NCBI GenBank assembly: GCA_012862575.1
Contig: BLSF01000088.1
Coordinates: forward strand, 62,001-126,000
Length of the DNA stretch: 64,000 nt
Source: Parietichytrium sp. I65-24A
Taxonomy: Eukaryota; Sar; Bigyra; Thraustochytrida; Thraustochytriidae
Reading direction: 5' to 3'
The notes beneath the pieces were generated by a model. It was given only the letters and a program-made list of their open reading frames with translations. It made no database searches and was not told where the DNA came from. This document shows positions 29,467-39,927 of this stretch, one piece after another. A program made the position numbers and the translations under genes. How positions within the stretch are numbered: position 1 is the first letter of the stretch; each line of letters begins with the position of its first letter.

Positions 29467-31605
29467 ATGGAGATGGACGAAGCGAGCTCGGAGCTCATAC
29501 AAAAGCTCCTCATGGAAGAGGATCAGGAGTATGCGATGGCGTCAGGTGAGTTGCTGATTATACTGTTGACTAAATGTGTCGCGGATGTGGAATCAATACT
29601 TGTTTTCGGCTTTTGGTGATGTGTGCATCGTCTCGGTGGTATGGGCTGGGTGCATTGTCGAAAAAGAGTTGTGTTTGATTGAATTGTGCAAATGTCTTTC
29701 AAGGTTTTCAAGGTGGCTGACGCATCATTCTTCATTTCCTTTTTCTTAATCGATCTGATCTGATCTGATCTGGGTGCTTTTGGGGTAATGTTTGGGAAAT
29801 ATGAAGGCTTCTATGATGATCCAAGCAGCGACGAAGAGCAAAAGCGCAAGAGGAGGAAAAAAGCTCGGGCAAAGGGCGCCAAAGTGAAGAGTGAACCCGC
29901 GGCGAAGCCGAAAAAGACCGCCAAATCTCCTGCAGCATGCAAGACCAAGAGAAAATCAGCTCCCCATTCCCAGGAGGACGACAGCGACTACACTGGTGAA
30001 GGTGCCAAGCCAAATGGGAAGAAACGAGCGCCGCCAAAGCGTTGGACTGAAGACGAGGAAGTGTCTTTTCTGGAGGGTTTGGATTTGTACGGCAGAGACT
30101 GGCAGAGCGTCGCAGAGCACATCAACACAGATCGCAAGGCAAGAGATGTCGCCTCGCACGCGCAAAAACACTTTATCAAACTCTTCAAGGAGAACTTGCC
30201 GCTGCCCGACAAGGTGCGTCAGAGTGGCGAAGGGTACACGCTTTCTGGCAAGCCCCTCGACCCGGACTCGGCCGCTGCAAGGGCTTATGGCTTGCAGGGC
30301 CAATCTGCAAGCAAAGCCTACCGCCTGCAAAACCTAGCCAAGAGAAGCACCGCGCCGGAGCCTGCAGAGCTGCGGCCCGAAGATGCCACAGATGAAGTCA
30401 CAGAAACCTTGGACTCAACAACCACCTCCGCGAGCAGCTCCCAAGAGGTGGAAAAGGAAAACTCCAAAACAAATGATAACATGACGCCTCGCGAACGCAA
30501 CAGCCTTGGCATTTTACAAGATGCGGCCCTGCTGATCAAGCTCTCGTCTCCTGCGAAGGCTGGCTCCACTCGGACTCCGACGAAAGCGAGCTTGCGGTGC
30601 GAAGCAGCTGCTCAAAAGAAGAGGGAGAGGGAAAACAAACAGCTCTTAAAGAAACAAGAGGAAAGAGAGAAACGACACGCCCAACGGCAACAGGTTTACG
30701 GGGAAGATGGGCGCACAGAGTACTCTCGTAATCGAAGCCGCCGAAAGGTTGTGAACCGCTTTGGAAACGCAGATCTCGAAAACTTGCAATTTGTGCCCGT
30801 CTCCTCCTACGTTGGAGAGCCTGGCTCAAGCACCAAGGCTCAGCCTTTCAACGTCAAAGTTCACTCGGGCGTTTACGCAGCCGTAGACCTCCACGCCCAC
30901 CTGTCCCAAGCTGAAGTCATGGGGCTTCTTGCGGGGCGCTTCGATCCTACAAAATTGCTCATCACCGTTGAAAAAGCGTTTCCAGGCATCTCCACACTAA
31001 ATGGAGAGACAGAGTGCGAGATGGATCCGGTCGTGGAGGTCAACTTGCGTGCGGAGATCAACCGCGAGGGACTCACAGTTGTGGGCTGGTATCACAGTCA
31101 CCCAACATTTCAGCCGGTTCCGAGCCAGTGCGACGTTGTAAATCAAGCAAATTACCAAGTTCTCTTCCGCGACGAGGCTAGCGACACGGAGCCTTTCATT
31201 GGGCTCATTCTATCCCCCTACGATGTGAGATTACCTTCGGCACGCTCGCAGTTCTCTTGGTTTTACGTGGAATCCCCTCGGATCAACAAGACCGCCAAGC
31301 GGGTCGAGACTACCATGGTGTGCGACGAGAGCTTCTCAGACGATTTGAAGAAGCGGCTAAGCGGGCTAGTGGAGAACTTGACCAGCGTCACAGATAACTG
31401 TCATGCAGTGAGCTTTTCTGAGACCTGGCGAGTGAACAAGGACAACGAGCCCATGACATATCTGCAAAAGCTTCGTGCTTCACTCAAGTATTGGCTTCCT
31501 CCGTTGGTCTTCTCTATGGCGGGCAACGGCACTTTAGAGGATGTGTCAGACGAGAAGCAGGAGGATGCTGATCAAGTGATAGACGAGATACTTGAGCATC
31601 TCTAG
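29467..31605 (+). CDS. MYSM1-like MYB/SANT and JAMM (MPN+) deubiquitinase
   Basis: Two exons, 29467-29545 and 29807-31605, giving 625 residues. The 261-bp intron has a GTGAGT donor and a TTTCCTTTTTC tract; the first AG after the tract is 29805-29806, which joins in frame as YAMASGFYDDP. The order is: acidic N-terminus, Lys-rich nuclear-type segment (KRKRRKKARAK), SANT/MYB domain about 103-150 with the SHAQKHF motif, disordered and charged middle, and MPN domain about 370-500. The JAMM zinc motif is intact: an upstream Glu in SQAEVMGLL and HSHPTFQPVPSQCD. This matches MYSM1, which removes ubiquitin from histone H2A. No SWIRM domain is visible between SANT and MPN, unlike animal MYSM1. It is a likely nuclear metalloprotease; the substrate is inferred. 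Confidence 0.88.
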
Positions 31606-32265
31606 TGCCGATACGTCTTTGTCAGTCACACTTTCGTCTTTCTGTTACAAACCAGATATCGCGGCAATCCATCATATATCTCCGCTGGGTCGCGGCGTGT
31701 GTTATTCCCGCATTATTCTCTTTTTTTACTCCATGAACAATTTCTCTTGCATTATCGAGTCCATTTTCCAACCTCTGCTCAAACCTGAATTCTGGTTTCC
31801 TACGCAAATAGTATGGTACAAGGAACTATTCCCCTGCGCGGACTTTTGGACTCTTATGTAAAGTACTAATGAGGCTTACCGGCGTGGAGAAACGTGTGTA
31901 CAAGTTTTGCAAGAGTATCCAACCTTTGGTCAATGTTGACAGTGTGGATTTTGGGGACAGTGTGAATTGAAAGATCTACTGAGATGAAGACGAGCATTGG
32001 TCAAGCTGCTTTAGCCTCACCTTGTTCTTCTAACTTTTGATAAAAGTACCTCAAAGCCTGGTTGCCCTTGCTTTCGAAGTGTCGGAACGATTGGCATTAT
32101 AGGAAGATTTTATAGTTTATGTTTTTCACTACGTTTTGAGCAACGTCCGCGCCGGCTGACGGTGAAGGAGCGAAAGGCCATGATTTTGAGAGTGGCAAGT
32201 TGGGGCTGGCAGATCCCAAATCGTCGAATCGTTGGGGCAGCTGAGCTATCTGATTCTACGACAAG
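31606..32265. other. Intergenic region
   Basis: Between the JAMM protease stop and the BART gene, same strand. Only short open frames; nothing supported. Confidence 0.6.
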
Positions 32266-32769
32266 ATGGAGACTCTTTTCGAGCAAGTCGAGAGCGAGGT
32301 CTTGAGGAAATTGTTCACGTACTTGAGCACGGAGAAAGTCAACAGCGAGCTGGAGGCGTTCCTTGATGAAAACTGCGAGATGTTCAAGGGGGAGATGGAG
32401 GATGTCATCGGCGAACAAGACCTTGAGAGGTACGAGCTCTATCAAGACTACTGCGGGATGCTCGACAGGCAGATGGGCGACTTTTGCGAAAAGTTCGGAT
32501 ACACGCAGAAGGAAATTTACGCCGAGTGCAACGACGCGTGCGTCCAGAATGAAGGGGCGAATTTGACTGCTCTTATCATCGACATGTTACTCTCGGCGAC
32601 CGATTACCAAATGTTTTGCATGAACATGAGCACTTTCAAGAGATACAAGGAGCATCGTCAGAAAGCCCAAAGTGAGTCCAAGTTTAATGAGGATGATGAT
32701 GAGGAGTTTGAAGGCAAGCGCCAGGATAGTGAGTCCAAGACGGAGTCCCGCAAGAGCAGCAAAAAGTAG
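32266..32769 (+). CDS. BART-domain protein (ARL2BP/CFAP36-like)
   Basis: 167 residues, ATG 32266. Residues about 1-125 fit the BART fold that binds ARL2/ARL3 GTPases: FLDENCEMF, then a LYQDYCGMLD helix, then a third part with IIDMLLSATDYQMFCMNM, matching the conserved LL.x.DF..F..M ending. The C-terminal 40 residues are acidic then Lys/Ser-rich and disordered. Members act in ciliary/flagellar or mitochondrial ARL2 and ARL3 pathways. I cannot separate ARL2BP from the CFAP36 (CCDC104) group; the short C-tail favours an ARL2BP-like size. Its stop lies only 39 bp from the MLH3 stop on the other strand. Confidence 0.8.
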   Translation: METLFEQVESEVLRKLFTYLSTEKVNSELEAFLDENCEMFKGEMEDVIGEQDLERYELYQDYCGMLDRQMGDFCEKFGYTQKEIYAECNDACVQNEGANLTALIIDMLLSATDYQMFCMNMSTFKRYKEHRQKAQSESKFNEDDDEEFEGKRQDSESKTESRKSSKK

Positions 32770-32808
32770 ATCCTTGTTGTTCTGTTAGGTACAATTTTAC
32801 AAAAAAGT

Positions 32809-34812
32809 TTACATGTATACACTTTGACGCTTCTTTTTTTCAATTTTGGCGAGTGGGCAGCACGTCGGCCGGCCGTGTGCGCACTGAAAAGGCAGTTTGC
32901 ATTTGGACAAATTGAAAATCAACCTTTCGCACTGCTGCACGGTGAGCTCATCCCCAAATTTAATTGCCCCACGACACGCCCTATTCACGATGGCTCTTCG
33001 GATGGGGGGCGGAATCCTGTACTTTAGTGCGCCAGGGATCCCTGCCGCAAAGTCGACCGTTTCCAAGAAATCTTTGCTGGACAGAGGAACTTCGAACACC
33101 TCGGGAACGCTCGTCAGCTCGCAGACATCGCGCTGATCAATCGCGATATCAAATCCCCACGACTTTAGATCGGCTTGGAAAGACTCCAGTAAAAGCCTCC
33201 TTGATTGACTAAGTTGCACAATTTCTGATTTGTCCAAAGTGTGCGTTCTGAGGACAGGAGAACCCGTTTTTAAGGCCAACAAATCACTTTCGAATCCCTC
33301 CAGCCTCACGCGCTCATCAGCTGCGTGCTGATCAACGCAAAAGAGCTGCAGCCCATGGCGCAGAATGATGAACTTTGCACCAACTTGCGAAATCACCTTG
33401 CCTTCCGCGAATACAATCCGATCCATAACAACGCCATCTGGTGCATCGCGACGACGCTTCGAAGGCATACCTTGTTGCCAAGTGGCTTTAGGAGGCGGAC
33501 CATGCTTGGCATTGTGCGCCAGCCATACATCCTGAGACTCCAGGGAATCCTGAGAGTGTTTTGTGCCATGACAGCACGAGTCAGAGCTTTCGTTACATGG
33601 TTGAGAGTCACTGGGCATGAAGAACCTGCTAAAACTTTCTTCCTGAGCTTGGATATCCGAGCCAAAAGAATCCTGCGTATTTCCATCTTCAAGCAGTTCG
33701 TTGCGCCAGTCAGCCAGTGCTGCTGTGCTTGCCTCTTCTGAGCTCCGAAGAACAGCAGCAAGCAAACCTTCCGTGCATTTTTGCACAGCCGGCCAATCAA
33801 GAAACTCCACACTTGACTTGCTAGGCTCGAGTAAGATATCATACATCTGTTTCGGGCACTCTATCGAGATCACAAACGCAGGAAAAATTACCTTACGGGG
33901 CGGGCCGACCCGTTCAAAGTGTTGGCGGTACAGCCTTGTGACAGTGTTGTCCAATTTCCTGCACGAGCTCATGGGCCGTCCGTTTAAGAACACAAATTGA
34001 AATTGGGCGCTCGAATGCATTTCTGAAAGCCTTGCCGGCGAAACGAGGGCAGTCATCTCCAAAATGCCTGCCTCGGATGCAATCGAGTGATGACAATCAA
34101 TAAGACTCTTCCCCAGCGCCTCTCCGAAGAACATGCAGAGTGCAGTTCGTGTTGAGTTTGCGCCAAGATATTGCAGTATCTCGCCCTTTTCTTGGCTCGC
34201 GTCATACAGCGCGATGGACGTCCTGGGACAAGCCAAAGCTGCTCGTTGGACAACGTTCACAATGCGCTTAGTCACGAGCTTTGTGTTCTGCATCATCTTG
34301 CTCCGCCGCACGGGCACATTGCCAAACATGTTTAGTACCGTCACCGTCGTGCCAGCCTTGCTCCGCGGGTATGTGTGTTGGCGACATCCCTCACTCCGAC
34401 CTTCCCAAATCGTCTTCTGCAAAGTAGGCTCTTCGCGAAGATACGATTTCGACCGAGAGACGATCTCCACCATCCCCACAAACGTCAAACTATGAAGCGC
34501 TTCGCCCCTGAACCCAAACGTATTCACATTACAAACGCCATAATCCACAATCGCCTTTGCTTCTGCGCCGTTCAATTTACTCGTGCAGTATCTTTGCGCC
34601 ACCTTCTGCATCTCCTTCATCTTCATTCCAACGCCATCATCCGAGACGCGCAGCAAGCCTCTTTCCAAATCAATTTCAATCTCAATCCGCAATGATTCGG
34701 CGTCCAATGAGTTGGCCACCAGCTCCTCCACTGCCTGCTCGTACGAGCTAATCACAACTGCAGATCGAGTGAGCATGGCGCTCTTGCCATCTATTCTCCG
34801 CAATGCTTCCAT
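32809..34812 (-). CDS. MLH3: DNA mismatch repair endonuclease MLH3
   Basis: 667 residues, single exon, ATG 34812. MutL family. N-terminal GHKL ATPase motifs are EELVANSLDA (about 29-38), DDGVGM (about 58-63) and GFRGEAL (about 100). The C-terminal nuclease motif DQHAADERVRLE is near 487-498, and the end has CRGAIKFGDEL and LPFQCAHGRP. The last features match MLH3 rather than PMS2/PMS1, and the metal-binding DQHA(x)2E(x)4E motif is intact, so endonuclease activity is expected. MLH3 pairs with MLH1 for meiotic crossover resolution and some mismatch repair, in the nucleus. The length is close to yeast Mlh3 (715) and far shorter than human. The middle is Ser/Gln-rich linker. It converges tightly on the BART gene. 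Confidence 0.9.
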   Translation of the reverse strand: MEALRRIDGKSAMLTRSAVVISSYEQAVEELVANSLDAESLRIEIEIDLERGLLRVSDDGVGMKMKEMQKVAQRYCTSKLNGAEAKAIVDYGVCNVNTFGFRGEALHSLTFVGMVEIVSRSKSYLREEPTLQKTIWEGRSEGCRQHTYPRSKAGTTVTVLNMFGNVPVRRSKMMQNTKLVTKRIVNVVQRAALACPRTSIALYDASQEKGEILQYLGANSTRTALCMFFGEALGKSLIDCHHSIASEAGILEMTALVSPARLSEMHSSAQFQFVFLNGRPMSSCRKLDNTVTRLYRQHFERVGPPRKVIFPAFVISIECPKQMYDILLEPSKSSVEFLDWPAVQKCTEGLLAAVLRSSEEASTAALADWRNELLEDGNTQDSFGSDIQAQEESFSRFFMPSDSQPCNESSDSCCHGTKHSQDSLESQDVWLAHNAKHGPPPKATWQQGMPSKRRRDAPDGVVMDRIVFAEGKVISQVGAKFIILRHGLQLFCVDQHAADERVRLEGFESDLLALKTGSPVLRTHTLDKSEIVQLSQSRRLLLESFQADLKSWGFDIAIDQRDVCELTSVPEVFEVPLSSKDFLETVDFAAGIPGALKYRIPPPIRRAIVNRACRGAIKFGDELTVQQCERLIFNLSKCKLPFQCAHGRPTCCPLAKIEKKKRQSVYM

Positions 34813-36458
34813 TCTATCCGTGTCCTCGCCGATCGCAATAGTTCACCCGTCCCAGCAATACATTAACTTCTTTCAAAGTTTTCAAAGCCAAGTTTTTCAA
34901 CTTTTACACGACAACTCCGTTGCTATCCCGACTACTCTTCAGAGTTAAAAGTTGAAAAGTTGAAAAGTTGAGAGAGCTGAGCGCTTCGTTCGACCCAGCT
35001 GTAAAACCGGCTATGTTTGGAATGGTACGCGCGTACACTGCGGTCGTACGCGTACGTATGTGCGTACCACTCCTTTCATTGTTGCTGGGGGAGTTGCTTC
35101 TCGAGTATTCTTATGAAAATATGTATGTAAACTCTTACTTCTGAAGCGTTCTGCAGGTCTTGGAAAGGAGTGGAGAAAGTTTCTGAGGTATTCTAACAAT
35201 AAAGCAGCATAAAAAACACCTGCGAAACAATGGTGATTGGTAATACTATGGGCAATAATTACTGCTACGAGAATGCAGCGAACAATATGATCAATACGAA
35301 TACATTGAACACATAAATACTCTTAAGAACGGGAATGGTATGCATTTGGTAGTGTGGTCATGAAGAGTCTTTCTGGCTTTCGACGTTAGATCGTCAGAGT
35401 TGCCCTCCACTGAATCAAATGTTTCTTTCTTTGCTGTCGCATGCGAGTGCCGTTACCGATCGAAGAAGTTTCGTTCCTTTTTGCGGCTGCACATGCTAGC
35501 GCTCGATAGCGGGTCGACTAAGCAGTGCATCGATCTGGAACTTGTCCATCTCCAAACAACCCAACTTGGAGACTAATGATCGTGTTTGAGTTTGCCACCT
35601 GGTCGCTTCTGGTCGTGAGATTTCAGAGACGGAGCTAGGTCTCCGCAAGCAACGACAATGGCTCGCAGTCCATCCATCGGCCGACTGAAAAGATCGGTTG
35701 TGCCTTAGTAAGGAGTCGGAGCACAAATAATGTATGTGCTCACACAGGTTTGCAATTATGGGTGACGATAGGTAAGGCCTAATAGGGTTAACAATGAGGA
35801 AATCCGTTGAATGCTGAGAATTCGAAGTTCGAAGATCAAGTTCAATTCAATTGTCACTGACATCCACAATTTGCCTACGGGCTTGCACATGTCGGCTGCG
35901 CCACTTGTGCTTGTTCAAATGAAAATATGCTTAAAAGAGACTGTTCTATAGATAAATTTTTAAGCAAATTTCACATTCAATTGTCACTGCCGAGTCGCCC
36001 TTGGTCTCTCTCGGCGCTTTGTGAGTTGCTTATTGCCTATCTGCCTTTTTTCTTTGGTGTCGGTTTAGTTTTGAAAGGTTCAAGATATGCCAAGAGAGTC
36101 GAAGGAAACAGCGCTCTGCAAAGTGCCTTTCATGGATTTCCATGGAATATGGATCGCAGCAATTGCGTTATTATGCTGCGGAGTCTGACACCTCATGTGC
36201 CGCTGTTTTTCGCTGATGACGGCGAGAAAATTGCTCAGACCGACCTCAGCACCCAACATTCGAACCGTGACCCACAGCAAAAAGCCTTGGTTTAGCGAAC
36301 TTGTCTGGCGCTTATTGTAGGCATTATTCCCTCTCACTGCAGCTAAATTCGCTTACTTGTAGGCCGCGGAGCTGCGGCATTAAAATCTAACACCTTGCGA
36401 GTGGCGCATCCGAGCGTGCCCTGCTGATACTGCGAAGCCGCGCTATGTCGAACGCCCG
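34813..36458. other. Intergenic region
   Basis: About 1.6 kb without a supported gene. It contains ACGCGTACG-type palindromic words near 35030-35070 and short AT-rich runs. It presumably includes the MLH3 promoter and the leader of the membrane-protein gene at 36459. Confidence 0.6.
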
Positions 36459-36462
36459 ATGA
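36445..36462 (+). promoter_or_regulatory. Upstream mini-ORF overlapping the main start
   Basis: ATG TCG AAC GCC CGA TGA: a five-codon open frame whose TGA stop overlaps the ATG of the following membrane-protein gene as ATGA. It could allow termination-reinitiation or reduce translation. It assumes the transcript includes this ATG and that 36459 is the real start. Confidence 0.35.
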
Positions 36463-37826
36463 TCGTGAATGCGCCTGCATTGAGCGCCGAGTCCCCTCCG
36501 GGGACGGAGGGGACGGCGAAGCAGGTGAAAACCATCGACGTCCTGCTCGGCTTGAGCCGCGCATTCGTTCTTCAGATTATTGCGGCAAGCAGGTCAATCA
36601 GGCATGCTTCGTTCTGCGTGCTCTTCGCGCTGTCCAGTTGGCTGACGATACTTTTCTGTCAAGACAAAATTCTGAACGTAAGGGCGCTTGGGAAGATTCT
36701 GAACAGCACAGAGTTGTGCACCAATCAATGGGTATCGAAGCCTGGCGAGGAGCTGGGTATTGACATGGGTTTTCAATTGGCCTTTGCGGCAGGATTCGCG
36801 AGGATGGCCATTCTGCTCTTCGCTGGCCATACCGTCCGCTTTGTTTTGATTTCATTTTGGATCGTGGTAATGTGCGTCACGTACGCTTTGCTCACAAGGC
36901 CTGGCGCGGTTTTTAATCCTTTGCTATTCCACCTCGTGATTCAAGCACTTATTTGGCTATTGTCCGCGTTCGAGCGGACGGTGGTGAAGAGGCGCATTCA
37001 AGTCATGTTCTGGCTTCGATCGCTCGTGTCTTTGGCAGGGACATCGCTGCTCTCGGTCTGCATCACTGGTGTTGTGATGCTCTCGAGTCAGGAGGGGCTT
37101 TCACAGATTTGGCAGGTATTTATTGCTGGCGTATTTTACCCCGTCTTGTCCATATTACTTCGCTTTGGATTGCGGAAAGAGATGCGGAGGATGTCATCAA
37201 CTCGCGGGCGTATTGAGCGAGGAGACAAGCTGTTCGTGTTCATCAATGAAGTCACGGTTTGTGCAAGTTCGTTGCCTGGCTTCTTGCTCATCTTTGACAC
37301 AGACGATGTCACAAGTTTTCTCGTAACATTGGCTTTACAGATGGTTACAGAGCCCTTTTGTGCAATGCTCTACATGAGGCTTGCGCACGAAAAGATATTT
37401 ACGAAGTCTGTCGTCGGGCCGGGTGTCAGCGTGGCCGTCAAAAGTGTAAAATACGTGAAGCCGCAGGTTCCAAAAGTCGCCCCGGTGGACCCAGAAGATC
37501 CAATAGTTCAAGCTAAGGCTCGGCGCGAGAAGCTTTGGTGCAGACTCATCCTCAGCGAGGAGTCTGGCGAGAAGACCTCTCTTATACTTGCTTCTGCGCT
37601 CTCCGCCAGGTTCCACCAAGACCTGGCCAGATTCGTCTGGCAAACCTCACTGGCTTTACTCGCAGAGACCGTTTCGGACATGAGCAAGCGCCACGTGTAT
37701 TACATCTCGCCAAACGCTATGCCGGACGAGAGATCGTATAGGGAGTCATTTGCTGTCAAGATTGCCAATTGCGGCGCTATCGTGCTTGTCCACGGCTCTT
37801 TGATGACAGCATGTTACGACTTTTGA
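36459..37826 (+). CDS. Polytopic membrane protein, unknown
   Basis: 455 residues, ATG 36459. Family not recognised. A hydrophilic N-terminus of about 25 residues is followed by about eight hydrophobic segments to residue 300 (for example MAILLFAGHTVRFVLISF and LVSLAGTSLLSVCITGVV). A soluble C-terminal third of about 150 residues follows, charged at first (PVDPEDPIVQAKARREKLW) and then moderately hydrophobic. It lacks the FR.DT and DA..P motifs of the paralogues at 11034 and 13863, so I do not group it with them. A receptor or transporter-like protein is possible. A mini-ORF overlaps its start. Confidence 0.7.
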   Translation: MIVNAPALSAESPPGTEGTAKQVKTIDVLLGLSRAFVLQIIAASRSIRHASFCVLFALSSWLTILFCQDKILNVRALGKILNSTELCTNQWVSKPGEELGIDMGFQLAFAAGFARMAILLFAGHTVRFVLISFWIVVMCVTYALLTRPGAVFNPLLFHLVIQALIWLLSAFERTVVKRRIQVMFWLRSLVSLAGTSLLSVCITGVVMLSSQEGLSQIWQVFIAGVFYPVLSILLRFGLRKEMRRMSSTRGRIERGDKLFVFINEVTVCASSLPGFLLIFDTDDVTSFLVTLALQMVTEPFCAMLYMRLAHEKIFTKSVVGPGVSVAVKSVKYVKPQVPKVAPVDPEDPIVQAKARREKLWCRLILSEESGEKTSLILASALSARFHQDLARFVWQTSLALLAETVSDMSKRHVYYISPNAMPDERSYRESFAVKIANCGAIVLVHGSLMTACYDF

Positions 37827-38452
37827 GGGCTTTGAGTTCTTCCCATCGTTTCGGATTATTTCGGCCGCAAAAGCAAGCAGTATTGAATGTGTGGCCCAAC
37901 CCATATTGACTGAAATTCTTCCATTGCACCCCCAAGCCCATCTACTATTGCGCCAAGTTCATTGACTGTGAAAACTAACTTTCTAGAACCAGAACCTTTG
38001 TCGTGGAGCCACACTATGTACGATGGTAACGAAACCAGTCTAATGTGCTCTCTTCGTCAATGCAAGGAACATGATACTTCGGAGCTCACTGACAGCTGAT
38101 TTATTCACGTGCTTCGATCAGCGAATATTCGTTCACTCATTTGGTGATCCTTACCCACTTTGCTGCTTCTTCCTTCTTCAATTGGATATATGATCTGATT
38201 GAACTTGACTATGAACAACAAGAGTTGTGTATTCCAACGTGAATGGTTGATCTTCATGGACCAATTTGTCTTCCTCGCTTTCGAAGTGAGGAAGGTTCTT
38301 ATAAATGCAATATGATGTCTCATCAACACACATTGCACGAAATCACTGCCTGCCTATACCTATTACCAGGGACATGAATCTCTGCGAGATCTGTGAGTCA
38401 GAAAACTAAACTTATTCTTTTTCCTTTTCTTTTTCTTTCTTTTTTGGAGACC
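37827..38452. other. Intergenic region before the truncated array member
   Basis: No gene supported. Near the end, GTGAGTCAG at 38393 and a long pyrimidine tract with AG at 38448-38449 could form a 57-bp leader intron for the truncated copy. A coding exon upstream of it is not in frame. Confidence 0.5.
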
Positions 38453-39052
38453 ATGGAGAGGAATAAAGCCCCTAGCTACGCGGCTTTGCTGGCTGAGCCA
38501 AACTGGAAGGCTCTTCTCAAGGTGGCTGCAGACAGACAAGAAGCCCGTCTTCAGCGCGATTTCCAGCAAAAGCTTGAGGAGGAACTCAGAAAGAATATCG
38601 ACGACCAATCCTTGCTTCTACACCGAAACAAAATCATCAACGAGATCCTAACACTGCAGTGCCCGTCCTGCAAGAAGGCCTTCGTTGACTTTGCCGCGTG
38701 CTTTGCCGTGCAGTGCATCGATCAAATTGGGAATGATTGCAAGACCTACTTTTGCGCATGGTGTCTTACAAACTGTGGGCGAAACAGTCAAGTTGCACAC
38801 AGCCATGTAGCGAACTGTCCTTCGAATCGATCAAGGGCTTGGAATGTGTACTTTGGCGACCACGCCGAGCGCGACAAGGAGATGAAGCGCCTCCGCGCTA
38901 AGAGGCTCGGAGAGTATTGGGCCGCGGAGATCTCTGGGAGGGCGAGCAGGGAGGTGGAGAATGGTCTCAAGTCTCTCCTTGTTGGGTTTCGCGAGTCGAT
39001 TGATTTTGATGTTCTGCCGCCTGCACTCGCAGAGTTCTTATTACAAAGCTAA
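38453..39052 (+). pseudogene. Truncated copy of the LRR-kinase-RING family (C-terminal module only)
   Basis: Open frame of 199 codons with its own ATG. From AALLAEPNWKALL to the stop it matches the last about 190 residues of genes A-C, including the IBR-like Cys/His module (CPSCKKAF, FCAWCLTNCG, AHSHVANC) and the C-terminal ALAEFLLQ. It lacks the LRRs, coiled coil, kinase and first RING-like module. Relative to the paralogues it has FAACF for FDACF and CGRNSQ for CGPSSQ. The 3' flank is shared with gene A, so it is the remnant of a fourth tandem gene. The frame is intact, so it could be expressed as a small standalone zinc-binding protein, but truncation makes pseudogene the safer call. Confidence 0.7.
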
Positions 39053-39092
39053 ACAAATAAACACCTGGAGAGATAAATTTTATTTCGTGGCA

Positions 39093-39372
39093 TTAAGTTT
39101 TGAGAACAGAGAATCATGTGTCGATGTCTAATGTACACTCAGACCACCGCTCCGCGAAATGGCATCGTACAGACGGTGAGTGGCGCAAAGGTTTCGTGCA
39201 CAGCTGCAAAGTCGGAGAATAACCTTTGCGATGGGGTTGGCCACTTGGAGACGCACTTAGAGCCGCCACAATCTCATAAGAAGTGCAGACCTGGTCAGCA
39301 TGGTGCAAGTCGAGATCCAATAAGGAATCCGTCAAATGCAATATTTTTTTCCGCGGCATTTAAAGAGTAAAT
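39093..39372. repeat. Duplicated 3' flank (truncated copy)
   Basis: About 280 bp starting near TTTTGAGAACA, nearly identical to 45708-45975 downstream of gene A. The shared flank shows that the duplication unit was a gene plus its downstream sequence. Confidence 0.9.
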
Positions 39373-39927
39373 AAACATTGATTACAAGCAAACCCATCAT
39401 GCTCTTGTCGAGAGGCGGGAGATCTAGCTAGAGCTAGTCTCATCCTAAGCCTGCATTCCTAAGCAGAGGATTAGAGCCGTCTTAGAAAACCTGTAGTATC
39501 CAGCTATAAAATCGAGTACGCTCGCATTAGACGGGTGATAGTCAACTGCTTAACGACTGCTAGTCCTGACGAGGACGTGTACGCCTGCTGTACGTCGCGT
39601 AGGCGGACGAGCAGTTCCTTGTTCTTGCCATTTCTTGCCAAAGTTCTTCACCTGTCTTCACCTACTATCTTTCTTTCTTTCTCAAGCGTGCAACGTGTAC
39701 GCGACCGGGAGAGCTGCGTGGGGCGTCTAACATGGACAGTAGACCTCGAAAGGCAGCTAGAGAAGCTGACTCTGAGTTTGGTAACCTCCCAACTCGAGAC
39801 GCGCGCAGCGAGGACGACAGAGACCGACAGAGGACAGAGGGCGACCAAGTTGACGAAGAGAGGAGAAGAGAAGGAAAGAAAGAAAGATAGAAAGATAGAA
39901 AGAGAAAGAAAGAGAGGAGACGGGAAG
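39373..39927. other. Promoter and leader region of gene A
   Basis: Non-coding. It carries a block conserved before genes A, B and C (39686-39706) and ends in a long purine-rich GAAAGA tract immediately before the ATG, also seen in B and C. Confidence 0.65.
39686..39706 (+). promoter_or_regulatory. Conserved upstream block of the array (gene A copy)
   Basis: GCGTGCAACG then TGTACGCGACC, about 240 bp upstream of the gene A ATG. Near-identical blocks occur at 46380-46400 (gene B) and 54650-54670 (gene C), inside otherwise more diverged promoter sequence. A regulatory role is inferred. Confidence 0.45.

Noticed and set aside
36459-37826. Third member of the membrane-protein family at 11034 and 13863
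   Set aside because: It lacks the FR.DT and DA..P...R motifs and the two-half organisation, and has a soluble C-terminal third.
38374-38449. Coding first exon (MNLCEI) spliced to the truncated array copy
   Set aside because: Joining at the plausible 38393/38449 splice sites leads to an immediate frame stop; at most a leader intron.
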